From positions 1 through 64,000 of the forward strand of contig NZ_FOLG01000009.1 of assembly GCF_900112335.1 (NCBI RefSeq): a DNA stretch of 64,000 nucleotides, in the 5' to 3' direction. Below, in pieces: positions 1 to 7,216 of the stretch. The DNA comes from Tropicimonas isoalkanivorans. Lineage in GTDB: Bacteria; Pseudomonadota; Alphaproteobacteria; Rhodobacterales; Rhodobacteraceae. Under the pieces are notes generated by a model, which saw only the letters and a list, made by a program, of their open reading frames with translations, ran no database searches and had not been told where the DNA came from. The stretch's first letter is position 1, and each line of letters starts with the position of its first letter. The translations under genes were made by a program, and so were the position numbers.

Positions 1-268
1 CCGTCGTCTGCTCGCCGTGATCAGCGGCCAAGCCGACCATCATCTGGGCAAAGATGCCTTTATCGCTCCAACGCTTCCAACGGTTGTAGAGCGTTTTGTG
101 CGGGCCATATTCCCTCGGCGCATCTCGCCATCGTAAGCCATTGCGATTGATGAAGATAATCCCGCTCAAAACACGCTTGTCATCGACGCGAGGCTTGCCA
201 TGGGACTTTGGGAAGAAAGGCTCAAGACGCGCCATCTGCGCATCCGTCAGCCAGAAAAGATCAGACAT
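1..268 (-). CDS. IS5-family transposase, N-terminal part (runs off left edge)
   Basis: Transposase of the IS5/IS427 type, which cuts and pastes its own element. The frame opens with an ATG at 268 and gives MSDLFWLTDAQMARLEPFFP, followed by GKPRVDDKRVLSG, RNGLRWRDAP and YGPHKTLYNRW, which is the characteristic DUF4096-like DNA-binding N-terminus of this family. About 89 residues are visible with no stop. The catalytic DDE part would lie beyond position 1, so whether the gene is intact cannot be judged. Confidence 0.9.
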   Translation of the reverse strand, partial: MSDLFWLTDAQMARLEPFFPKSHGKPRVDDKRVLSGIIFINRNGLRWRDAPREYGPHKTLYNRWKRWSDKGIFAQMMVGLAADHGEQTT

Positions 269-332
269 GTTCACCGCTCGGTTTTCGGACCGTGAATCAC
301 GCCCCTACCCGGAAATCAATGGGTCCTGACCC
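1..332 (-). mobile_element. IS5-family insertion sequence, partial (right part only)
   Basis: The left edge of the window lies inside an insertion sequence whose transposase reads leftwards out of the window. The right boundary is inferred at the short palindrome GGGTCCTGACCC (321-332), followed by CTAG-like sequence (332-335), as expected for IS5-group elements that target TA or CTAG. The left end is not in the window, so neither terminal inverted repeats nor target duplication could be compared. It sits at the outer side of the tRNA-Lys island. Confidence 0.7.
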
Positions 333-617
333 TAGGCCCATAGCCGCCGGTCGCCCTCGACAAATGCTGCACTGCCGCATTCCTGAAAGCGGCCATTCGT
401 CATGCACCGTAGCAAAGACCCGGCCAAGATGGTAGAGATGCGGGACAAAGCAGACGCTCAAGTCCGCAGGTTCAATCCCCATCATTCCTCAAACTTCTGA
501 GCATCCATTATCTTAAGAAAGCGGAGCGCAGCGTTCTGAGCACCGGCGTAAGCTGTGCCATCGGTCGGCGGCGGCTGGGAGGGGGTTTGGATTTGATCTG
601 CGGCACCGGAATCCCGT
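333..617. other. Intergenic stretch between IS and darT1-like gene
   Basis: No gene is supported here. A T-arm-like string (GCAGGTTCAATCCC, around 467-480) was examined, but its stem does not pair and no tRNA body precedes it. The promoter of the toxin-antitoxin pair should lie in the right half of this gap; I could not identify convincing -35/-10 boxes. Confidence 0.5.
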
Positions 618-1181
618 ATGCTGAAGAAGACAGAACGGCCGGGGGAACAAGTGACAATCGACCAATTGGTGAAGTACATCAATGCCAGCACCCATCATCG
701 TTATGTCTACCACTTCACAGACGAGGCGAATTTCAAGTCAATCGGAAAGCACGGTCTGCTTTCAAAGAACCGAATGCGCGCCGGCGGGTGGTGGCCTGCG
801 GCCACAGGAGGGAACAATCTAAGCCACAGTCTGGATGATCATCGAGGAATCTCCGACTACGTCAGCCTGTGTTTCACCAGGAACCACCCTATGAAGTTCC
901 TAGCAAATCGAGATGGTCGGCTACCCAATCCCCGATACTTAGGGATCAGTACAGAAGTACTCAGACTCCCCGGCGTCAGGGTGGCATTTGGCGTAGCGAA
1001 CAAGAACGATGTTCAAATCCGTGATCTTGCGGACGCTATCCAGTACATGGACCTGGAGGTTCTTTACGCGCAGACGGATTGGCGGAACCCGGAAATCAAC
1101 AGCCGACTGAGAGAGGCGGAGAAGATGGAACTTTTAATCCCAAACCACGTTCCTGTTGCTCTCATCCCCAAGGTGTTTTGA
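618..1181 (+). CDS. darT: DarT1-like DNA ADP-ribosyltransferase toxin (DUF4433 family)
   Basis: Predicted toxin that transfers ADP-ribose from NAD to a base in single-stranded DNA (guanosine for DarT1 by family knowledge). The 187-residue protein has the DarT N-terminal NAD-binding signature YHFTDEANFKSIGKHGLLS (residues 31-49), the YVSLCFTRNHPMKF block (81-94) matching the usual VPFYF/NPMLY segment, and a C-terminal AEKMELLIPNHVP (167-179) that matches the catalytic glutamate region (E168 or E171). Length fits the family. ATG 618 is used; GTG 651 is an alternative start with a GGGGGA before it. The stop overlaps the next start by one base (TGATG), so the two genes are coupled. The DarT1 rather than DarT2 subtype is inferred from the partner. 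Confidence 0.85.
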   Translation: MLKKTERPGEQVTIDQLVKYINASTHHRYVYHFTDEANFKSIGKHGLLSKNRMRAGGWWPAATGGNNLSHSLDDHRGISDYVSLCFTRNHPMKFLANRDGRLPNPRYLGISTEVLRLPGVRVAFGVANKNDVQIRDLADAIQYMDLEVLYAQTDWRNPEINSRLREAEKMELLIPNHVPVALIPKVF

Positions 1182-1825
1182 TGGCAACGCGCCCCGTGTT
1201 CCTGCCAACCGAGGACGGCCCGCTTCTGGTTAGAGAGCGGAGTTTTGACTTCCCCTGGTCATCTGGGTTTGCAGAAATCCAGAAGAAAAAGAACGTCCGG
1301 GCGCTGCACGATGCTGCCTGCCGGGCGGGCATAGACGGCCTCTTGGAAATATCTTCAAAGTCCGACGAGGAACTAGGCCGGAAGCTCAGCGCATTCAGCC
1401 TGAAAATCGACATAGGCGGGCAGATGCTGCCGCTTGAGAGCGTGTATCAGGGGTCGAAGGTGTTCAGGGAATCCGGCACATTTACGGAGATCGTGAGCTT
1501 CGCGCCGCGAGAGGCCAAGCGGTTCATACGCGAGAATGCCCAAGGCGATCTCATCCGGTTTCACTTGTTCGATCGGGACTTCCCGCTGTCACCCAAGAAC
1601 GCATTCTATGACTGGCTGTATATTCGGTCATTGGTGGCGCACAGCGACTGGATCCGTAGGAAGGTGCCTTATGAGGCCTTCACGGACATTGAGTTCAATC
1701 CCGAAAAACAAGTCAACTGCCAAGCCCGAGCCTTTGCGGAGTACCTGAGCCTACAGCATCGCTCGATGCTAGAGAGGGCGGCGGATGATTTCGACTACTT
1801 CGCATCGCTGCTCAGCCCAATCTAA
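1181..1825 (+). CDS. DarT1-associated NADAR-type antitoxin (ADP-ribosyl glycohydrolase)
   Basis: Predicted antitoxin that removes ADP-ribose from DNA modified by the upstream toxin. The 214-residue product reads FDFPWSSGFAEIQKKKNVR (about residues 19-37), then LLEISSKSDEELGRKLSAFSL, YQGSKVF and FYDWLYIRSL, which I recognise as the NADAR-like family found next to DarT1 (formerly DUF6977). DarT2 toxins normally pair with a macrodomain DarG, which is absent here. The start is the ATG overlapping the toxin stop by one base. A longer in-frame start at 1079 would lie inside the toxin gene and is rejected. Confidence 0.82.
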   Translation: MATRPVFLPTEDGPLLVRERSFDFPWSSGFAEIQKKKNVRALHDAACRAGIDGLLEISSKSDEELGRKLSAFSLKIDIGGQMLPLESVYQGSKVFRESGTFTEIVSFAPREAKRFIRENAQGDLIRFHLFDRDFPLSPKNAFYDWLYIRSLVAHSDWIRRKVPYEAFTDIEFNPEKQVNCQARAFAEYLSLQHRSMLERAADDFDYFASLLSPI

Positions 1826-1978
1826 CGAGATGGATGCGGCGAACTGAATGCTGCGCGGCGCGCCCGGACACTGTCGTTCGACGGGTGGCGCAGAAATTCG
1901 TCCGCGCGATGCTCCGTATTTGGGACACAATTGCAGCTCGCGGCGCCTGCACCCTAATAGGAGCGAGCTCTGGCGTGG

Positions 1979-2317
1979 CTAATCGCACCACTGAACCCGA
2001 CCTCGCCGCATCCAAAAGTGCGACCGGCATCCAGTCGTGCGCCACACGGAGGGTGACAATGTCGGCCTGTTCTCTCGGTCAAGTCTAACGTCCCAGCGAG
2101 GCTTGGCCTCAGCGATGATTAGGAGTTCGATGATGTCACCGCAACCACAAGGGCAGCGCATGCCGACACACCAGTCTTCACCGTCTTCGCGCGCCAGCAC
2201 GAGATCACGACGCGGCATGGACTGAGGCAGACTGTCCCCTTCAATTATGATCAATCGCCGCGCGGGTCCGAACCGTGCCCAAACGTCGCGCCACCACTTC
2301 CGAATGTCCATCATCAA
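1979..2317 (-). CDS. DUF6527 family protein, last gene of the ubiquitin-like operon
   Basis: Small 112-residue protein of unknown biochemical role. It has a metal-ligand-like CPCGCGD cluster (near residue 55), a P-x-W segment, TLSPSVW and a C-terminal CRSHFWMRRGRVQWCD, the pattern of DUF6527, a family commonly found as the last gene of bacterial ubiquitin-like conjugation operons. The cysteines and histidine suggest a small zinc-ribbon fold (inference). Its ATG (three successive ATGs from 2317) overlaps the E1 stop by four bases, so translation is coupled. It may be a substrate adaptor or a structural partner of the pathway; nothing in the sequence proves either. Confidence 0.8.
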   Translation of the reverse strand: MMMDIRKWWRDVWARFGPARRLIIIEGDSLPQSMPRRDLVLAREDGEDWCVGMRCPCGCGDIIELLIIAEAKPRWDVRLDRENRPTLSPSVWRTTGCRSHFWMRRGRVQWCD

Positions 2318-3708
2318 TCCGCCCTCCGCGGCTTAAGTATTGGAAGGCCAAGCAGCGGCTCCATATTACCGCGCGCGAAGAGGTCAAGATTGGATCTGGG
2401 AAATGCTGCTTCCGCAGTGAACTCTTCTTCACCCGCAGCCAAGCTGAACTCTGTGCGGGCATAATTACCGTTGGGGTCCAAGCGGAAAGGATAAGCGCGC
2501 GCAATGAACTCATTCATCGCTGCCGTCGCGACCCGCATATTAAGCGTAATCACTGACGGGGCCTCTTCGATCATGCCTTTGATGTAACCCGCTTCGAGTT
2601 CGTGTTGGTGCGCACCAGGAGCAGTGTGGCGCAGGTACTCAGCGCGTAAGCTGGTGGGTGAGTACACTTGACGATCACGTAGCGTGGAACCGCCTGGCTG
2701 AACGTAATCCACACGACCGCATACATCTGCGATCGCCATTCCTCGTGTAGCTTTGCGGAGTGGGATCACCACGCCCATATCGAAGAGTGGAAGCAAGAAC
2801 GCTTGGGCGATGAAGTCGGCCATCTGGCGAGCTTCAAGCGTATCAACGCAGCAGAATAGCACATCGGCCTGACTGGCCGACAGCACCGCCTCCCGGCTCG
2901 TGATGGATGCCGGTATGGCCATCGCGACACCTTCGCCGCGATAACTTGCGACGGCGGAAGCGAACATTTCGACCTTGAGCCGACGCTCCTCGGCATCAGC
3001 CCGGGTGGCGTTCAAAATTCGATTCAAATTGTGGGGTTCGATGCGGTCGAAGTCGATCAGGTCAACTCTGCCGAAGCCCAGACGGGCGGCTTGCTCACCT
3101 ATGATCGAGCCAGTGCCCGACACCCCGATCACCACAGCACGCAGGCGCCCCAGCTCACGGGTCATACCGCTTGTGAATGCGACGGGCCGATCAGCGAATT
3201 TGGATGGTGGATGTTCGCCAGTCCAGATTAGGTCGATGTCATCACCGATCACTGACACGAGATTGATTGGCCAGCACGTTCCGTCCTGGGCGTACAGGCG
3301 CCCGCGCACCCGCCCATCCGGGATCATGATGGCGGAACCGTGAAGCGAGCCGAGGGCCTCAAACAGGCCAGGCATCACCCGAGCGTCGCTTTTGTCGTCA
3401 GCTTCGGAGAAGTCGAACAGGCCGCCAGGATGGGAATGGATCAAGATGAGGGACAGATTCTCCGCCTCGGCCAGATCGATCGCCTCTTCGATCCAAAGAC
3501 CAGGCCAAACGATGCGGTCGGGTTCACGCAGCGCGCAGTCCTCATAAGGCACGAGGACTGCTTTGCGGACGAGCAGGCGCTGACGAGGGCCCGGCACGCG
3601 GGCACAGACAAGAATTGCCGCAGCTTCACAGCCATCGCCAGGGAAGAGATGCCGACGGACACAATCACGCGTCGCTCCGGCGAAGCTGAGCGTCCAGGTC
3701 GGCATCAT
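2314..3708 (-). CDS. JAMM/JAB peptidase-ThiF/E1 activating enzyme fusion
   Basis: A 464-residue two-domain protein. The N-terminal JAB domain carries the full JAMM zinc set: E28, H91-S-H93 and S101-x-x-D104, so it should cleave isopeptide or Ubl C-terminal bonds. The E1 domain (about 180-400) has the ATP-binding loop GVSGTGSIIGEQ (195-206), acidic IDFD (218-221) and the E1 signature NLNR (227-230). The loop where many bacterial E1s have PGxxCLxC reads PGGSTLRDR (338-346), with no cysteine; C286, C287 and C330 are the nearest. The gene begins at an ATGATG overlapping the upstream stop, after a GGAGG-containing leader. It acts with the Ubl-E2 protein encoded just upstream. Confidence 0.88.
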   Translation of the reverse strand: MMPTWTLSFAGATRDCVRRHLFPGDGCEAAAILVCARVPGPRQRLLVRKAVLVPYEDCALREPDRIVWPGLWIEEAIDLAEAENLSLILIHSHPGGLFDFSEADDKSDARVMPGLFEALGSLHGSAIMIPDGRVRGRLYAQDGTCWPINLVSVIGDDIDLIWTGEHPPSKFADRPVAFTSGMTRELGRLRAVVIGVSGTGSIIGEQAARLGFGRVDLIDFDRIEPHNLNRILNATRADAEERRLKVEMFASAVASYRGEGVAMAIPASITSREAVLSASQADVLFCCVDTLEARQMADFIAQAFLLPLFDMGVVIPLRKATRGMAIADVCGRVDYVQPGGSTLRDRQVYSPTSLRAEYLRHTAPGAHQHELEAGYIKGMIEEAPSVITLNMRVATAAMNEFIARAYPFRLDPNGNYARTEFSLAAGEEEFTAEAAFPRSNLDLFARGNMEPLLGLPILKPRRAD

Positions 3709-4814
3709 TCCCCGACCTCCTTGCAGAGCGCCGACTCGACGAGCGCCAGATGCGTGACGACATTGTCGGACGAAGGATTCCACTCCGAACCCGGCCCACG
3801 ATGGCGCGACCAGCCATTGTAGGGAACACCCAGAATCGTTGCCGGAATGTGAGTGCAATCGATCGCGCGGCCCGACACGAGCGCAAGCGCCGGATAGGTG
3901 TAAAACATATCGATCTGGGCTGCCGGGTAAGTCGGCGGGATCTCAAGGGCGAGGCGCGTCTGAGTAGCGCTGAATCCGGCCGGAACGGGATAGTGGTGGA
4001 TGACCAGCCAACGCCTGCCCCCGTCATTCACGGTCTCCCACTCATAGCCGGTGCAATCGAGATAGGCTTCATCCACCTCCAGCACGTCGAAGTCCCGGCG
4101 AGGCGCCAGAGGCGCCTCGCCATTGTTAACTTCCTTCGGCGTCAGTCGGATCTTCTCGATGCCCGGGGTGCGCAGATCGACAACATCGGTCAACGCGACT
4201 TCGCGCTTCGCCTGACCAGCGACCTTCAAGAAAATGTGCCAGCTTTGGGCGACATCGAAGCCGGCCTTGATCATCGCGTCGCTCACGACGATGGTCGGCG
4301 TGTTGGACACGATGGTCACACCCTGAATATTGAGCTTCCAGGACGGCTTCCGGCCTACGAACGCCTCGACCCCGCACCCGTCCAGATCGACCAGGTCCTG
4401 ATCACCTATCTCGCGATCGGGTTCATCAACACGCTCGAGGTAGACCGCGACGCCTGCGGGCAGCTGCCCGAGCTGGCGAACGATGGCGCCCGAGACGATA
4501 CGGCAAGGCCACTGGAAGCGCTGACCGTCGATCGTGATGAAGTAGTCGCGATCAGTCTCGACGATCACGAACCGGCCATCGATACGTTTCAGGTCAACGG
4601 TCTCGCTCGGGCGAACATCCTCAAGCTCGCCGTTCGCAAGCACCTGCAGCACAACGGCGTGCTGCTTCGGCTTGAAGCCAGCCGCAGCGGCCAGCTGGGC
4701 GCCGGTCGGCGTCAGGTCGTCGATCAGCACGTTTCGGTAGGTCAGGGTCTCATCCGCAACCTCGATGCGGCGGCGCTTATCGCGATCCGCGGCGTCTTCG
4801 CTCAACTCAGTCAT
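3705..4814 (-). CDS. Tandem ubiquitin-like (multiubiquitin) repeats fused to an E2-like (Prok-E2_E) domain
   Basis: First gene of the conjugation operon, 369 residues. Three Ubl repeats of about 70 residues (roughly 16-86, 88-156, 157-225) each end in a D-x-VDL motif at the same place (VDL at 73, 142 and 212) followed by a G-x-E/F strand, the layout of the multiubiquitin family. Residues 240-365 match the Prok-E2_E fold: RRDFDVLEVDEAYL, EIPPTYP, IDMFYTYPAL, WSRH (335-338) and a terminal THLALVESAL. C320 (in DCTHIP) is a candidate active cysteine. No Ubl has a free C-terminus. ATG 4814 is chosen because TTGGAG precedes it at good spacing; the frame stays open upstream but would cross the promoter. 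Confidence 0.85.
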   Translation of the reverse strand: MTELSEDAADRDKRRRIEVADETLTYRNVLIDDLTPTGAQLAAAAGFKPKQHAVVLQVLANGELEDVRPSETVDLKRIDGRFVIVETDRDYFITIDGQRFQWPCRIVSGAIVRQLGQLPAGVAVYLERVDEPDREIGDQDLVDLDGCGVEAFVGRKPSWKLNIQGVTIVSNTPTIVVSDAMIKAGFDVAQSWHIFLKVAGQAKREVALTDVVDLRTPGIEKIRLTPKEVNNGEAPLAPRRDFDVLEVDEAYLDCTGYEWETVNDGGRRWLVIHHYPVPAGFSATQTRLALEIPPTYPAAQIDMFYTYPALALVSGRAIDCTHIPATILGVPYNGWSRHRGPGSEWNPSSDNVVTHLALVESALCKEVGE

Positions 4815-4853
4815 TTCACACTCCAATTTTTCCGGCCAATCGCCGATGCAGCT

Positions 4854-4882
4854 AAAATGGGAATGCATGCTAAGTCTGTCAA
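4854..4882 (-). promoter_or_regulatory. Probable sigma-70 promoter of the Ubl operon
   Basis: On the minus strand a perfect -35 TTGACA (4882-4877) is followed after 17 bases by CATTTT (4859-4854). The -10 is weak (3 of 6), so activity may be low or depend on release from repression. The -35 lies entirely within the left arm of the palindromic operator. Confidence 0.55.
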
Positions 4883-4910
4883 GCACTAACTTTGCTCGCT
4901 TGACGGACTT
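4872..4910. promoter_or_regulatory. Palindromic operator between divergent Ubl and XRE/ImmA operons
   Basis: Two 13-bp arms, AAGTCTGTCAAGC (4872-4884) and GCTTGACGGACTT (4898-4910), are inverted copies with one mismatch, separated by 13 bp. Each arm contains the -35 box of one divergent promoter. The natural ligand is the XRE protein encoded at 4970 (inference from position). Confidence 0.75.
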
Positions 4911-4928
4911 ATCGACGTGGCCGATAAT
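4900..4928 (+). promoter_or_regulatory. Sigma-70 promoter of the XRE/ImmA operon
   Basis: TTGACG (4900-4905), exact 17-bp spacer, GATAAT (4923-4928). Both boxes differ from consensus by one base, making this one of the clearest promoters in the window. The -35 lies in the right operator arm, consistent with autoregulation. Confidence 0.75.
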
Positions 4929-4969
4929 CTATACACCGGACTCCGTGTCCGGATCGCGGAGGAGCCCGC

Positions 4970-5350
4970 ATGACCGATGGTGAAACTGATCAAAACGTCC
5001 GGCCGACCAACCTTGGCCAGATCATAAAAAAGGCCCGTACCGATCTTCAGATGTCGCAACGCGATGTCGAGGAGGCGACCGGCAAGGAGATTTCGAATGC
5101 CTACTTAAGCCAATTGGAGAGCGGAAAAATCACCAAACCCTCTCCGCACATTCTATACGCCCTCTCTACCGTCTTGGCGGTCCCTTACGAGACGCTGATG
5201 GAGCGAGCAGGCTATATCGTGCCATCGGCCCAACGCCCTGCCGACGTCAAACATGGGCGTGCCGCAACGTTCGCGGTAGATAATCTAACGGCCGATGAGG
5301 AAGCCGCCCTCTTGGACTACCTCGCATACCTACGCACCAAGAAGGGCTGA
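4970..5350 (+). CDS. XRE-family repressor paired with ImmA-type protease
   Basis: A 126-residue DNA-binding regulator. Residues about 14-72 form a Cro/CI-type helix-turn-helix (LGQIIKKARTDLQMSQRDVE, then AYLSQLESGKITKPSPHIL). The C-terminal LTADEEAALLDYLAYLR tail is the kind seen in XRE proteins encoded with ImmA/IrrE peptidases. It is preceded by GGAGG at 4958-4962 and by the promoter/operator described above, and is followed two bases later by the protease gene. Likely role: repress both divergent operons until cleaved or released (inference; analogous to ImmR/ImmA and CapH/CapP pairs). Confidence 0.88.
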   Translation: MTDGETDQNVRPTNLGQIIKKARTDLQMSQRDVEEATGKEISNAYLSQLESGKITKPSPHILYALSTVLAVPYETLMERAGYIVPSAQRPADVKHGRAATFAVDNLTADEEAALLDYLAYLRTKKG

Positions 5351-5352
5351 TC

Positions 5353-6279
5353 ATGCGGCGACCGGACGACTGTAGCTTAACCCCAAGTCAGCTCGCCCGC
5401 GTTCGCGCTGAGGCCGAGCGCGCGCTGCGAGAAGCGGGCGCGCTCGGGGTCTTCCCGACGCCCGTTGAGGCGATCATGACGGTTGCAAAGGTTAAAGAGG
5501 TCAAGGAAGACGTCCTCAACCCCAGTTTCATCGACAAGCTTCGGTCAAGTACTGAGCAGGCGGGCGGTGCCCTCAAACGGGCTTTGGGCAAAGTGATGGG
5601 TCTGTTTCACGCCAGCGCCGGTCTGCTCTTCCTGGATCAAACAATGATGGCGGTGAAAAAGCGCTTCGTGCGACTGCACGAGTCCGGACACGGCTTCATG
5701 CCATGGCAACGTTCGATGTATGCTTTGGTCGAGGATTGTGAGAATGCTCTGGATCCTGATGCGGCTGAGCTTTTTGATCGTGAAGCCAACGTCTTCGCTG
5801 CCGAAGTCCTATTCCAACTCGACAGCTTTCGCGACATAGCCGAGGGCGAAAAGTTCAGTATCTGGACGCCTGTCAAGCTATCGAAGAAGTTCGATGCGTC
5901 GATTTATGCGTGCGTGCGACAGTACGTATCCAAGAATCATCGCGCTTGCGCAGTCGTGGTGCTGAACATGCCCGAATTCGTTGAGGGCGATGGCTTCCGC
6001 GCCACCCTGCGACGTCCTGTTCAATCCGATAGCTTCACAACAATTTTCGGCGATCACGACTGGAAGCCTTTCTACACGCCCGACGATGATATCGGCGCAC
6101 TGATACCGATCAACGGCCAAAGGTCTTCCGGGCAAAGGTCTCTTGTCCTGGTGGACCGGAACGGCGACCGCCATGAGTGCGTCGCTGAGTCCTTCACACA
6201 GACCCACCAAGTCTTTGTTCTCATCCATGTGACTAAGACGCTAGCCGCGCCGCGACCTATTTTCTTCAAAGCGGTTTAG
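5353..6279 (+). CDS. ImmA/IrrE-family metallopeptidase
   Basis: A 308-residue protein with the zinc peptidase motif HESGH at residues 109-113 and the downstream third ligand region FDREANVFAAEVL (E144), the usual COG2856 arrangement. Such enzymes cut their partner XRE repressor in response to a signal, often DNA damage or single-stranded DNA. The C-terminal half (about 190-308) is longer than minimal ImmA and may be the sensor; I recognise no domain in it. It begins two bases after the XRE stop, so the two form one operon divergent from the ubiquitin-like genes. Confidence 0.88.
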   Translation: MRRPDDCSLTPSQLARVRAEAERALREAGALGVFPTPVEAIMTVAKVKEVKEDVLNPSFIDKLRSSTEQAGGALKRALGKVMGLFHASAGLLFLDQTMMAVKKRFVRLHESGHGFMPWQRSMYALVEDCENALDPDAAELFDREANVFAAEVLFQLDSFRDIAEGEKFSIWTPVKLSKKFDASIYACVRQYVSKNHRACAVVVLNMPEFVEGDGFRATLRRPVQSDSFTTIFGDHDWKPFYTPDDDIGALIPINGQRSSGQRSLVLVDRNGDRHECVAESFTQTHQVFVLIHVTKTLAAPRPIFFKAV

Positions 6280-6418
6280 ACTGCCTCCGCACGCATCGCA
6301 GCAATGTCGCTGGCAGCTAGGCCTGGGGCGCCTTGGTCCGTTTTTAGTTGCCCGCCTCGGGCTTTAGCGGTTTACCTGCATACTTAGTGACAAAATCAAC
6401 CTATCGCGCTGGGGCGGC

Positions 6419-7216
6419 ATGGCGGAAATCAACTTCGCAACAGTGTTGCTTGGGGCTGAAGGCTTCACGGAAGGCAACGTCAACGAGACGTATCGTGGGC
6501 AGGTTTTGCTGCATGGCGGTGAGATAAGGCAGGCAATAATCAAGGATCTCGATCTGATCCAGCTCTGCAACGAGCTACTCGCCTTCTGCCTGGCCCGTTG
6601 GCTTGGCCTACCCATCCCCGACAGTTTCCTTGGGTTGGTCCGTCCCGACATACTGAGCGTGAACAAGGCACCAGCATTGCCCGATGGTTCCCGTTTGGTT
6701 TTCGTCAGCACCGATGTGAAGGTGCCGAACGTCACATTTCGGCTTCGCGCGTCTACACCGATTGGTCAACGTGCCATCATCGACCAAGTCTCGAAATGGC
6801 CAGACTTAGGCAAACTGTATGCATTTGACGCGTGGATTGCCAACATTGACCGACATTGCGGCAATCTTCTTTTCGGCAGTGTCGGGGATACTTGGCTGAT
6901 TGATCACGGCCATTGCTTCACTGGACCGACTTGGGGGCCATCTGATCTCGACCCCGCCAAAGAGTTTGCCAGTCGGCTATCCGAGTGGATGACTCCTTTC
7001 CTGAGTGCAGATCAAAAGGATACACGACGCACAGAAGCGCAAGCGGTCGAGGCTGTGCTGGCAGGGTTTGATGCCGAGGAACCCACTAACTCCAGCCGCG
7101 TGGTGGATCTGATGCCGATGGATTATGTTGACGCGCTGAAGCAGTTCCTGACGCAGCGCAGCGCTCAGGTCACTTTCCATGCCAGCAAAGCGCTTAATGT
7201 GCCGGTGATGTTATGA
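6419..7216 (+). CDS. HipA_2-type kinase-like protein
   Basis: A 265-residue protein of the HipA-like kinase superfamily. Visible kinase landmarks are an ATP-binding lysine in AIIKDLD (K42), the catalytic loop AFDAWIANIDRHCGNLLF with D144 and N149, and a metal-binding LIDHGHCF (D162). It is shorter than HipA itself and lacks the HipA N-terminal subdomain, matching the HipA_2 family. Substrate unknown. The start is the ATG at 6419; no strong ribosome site is visible. The downstream gene overlaps its stop by four bases, implying a two-gene unit in this conflict-gene island. Confidence 0.78.
   Translation: MAEINFATVLLGAEGFTEGNVNETYRGQVLLHGGEIRQAIIKDLDLIQLCNELLAFCLARWLGLPIPDSFLGLVRPDILSVNKAPALPDGSRLVFVSTDVKVPNVTFRLRASTPIGQRAIIDQVSKWPDLGKLYAFDAWIANIDRHCGNLLFGSVGDTWLIDHGHCFTGPTWGPSDLDPAKEFASRLSEWMTPFLSADQKDTRRTEAQAVEAVLAGFDAEEPTNSSRVVDLMPMDYVDALKQFLTQRSAQVTFHASKALNVPVML

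Noticed and set aside
440-490. T-arm-like sequence suggesting a tRNA fragment or island attachment repeat
   Set aside because: The stem does not pair beyond two bases, no acceptor or anticodon arm precedes it, and it does not match the tRNA-Lys 3' end.
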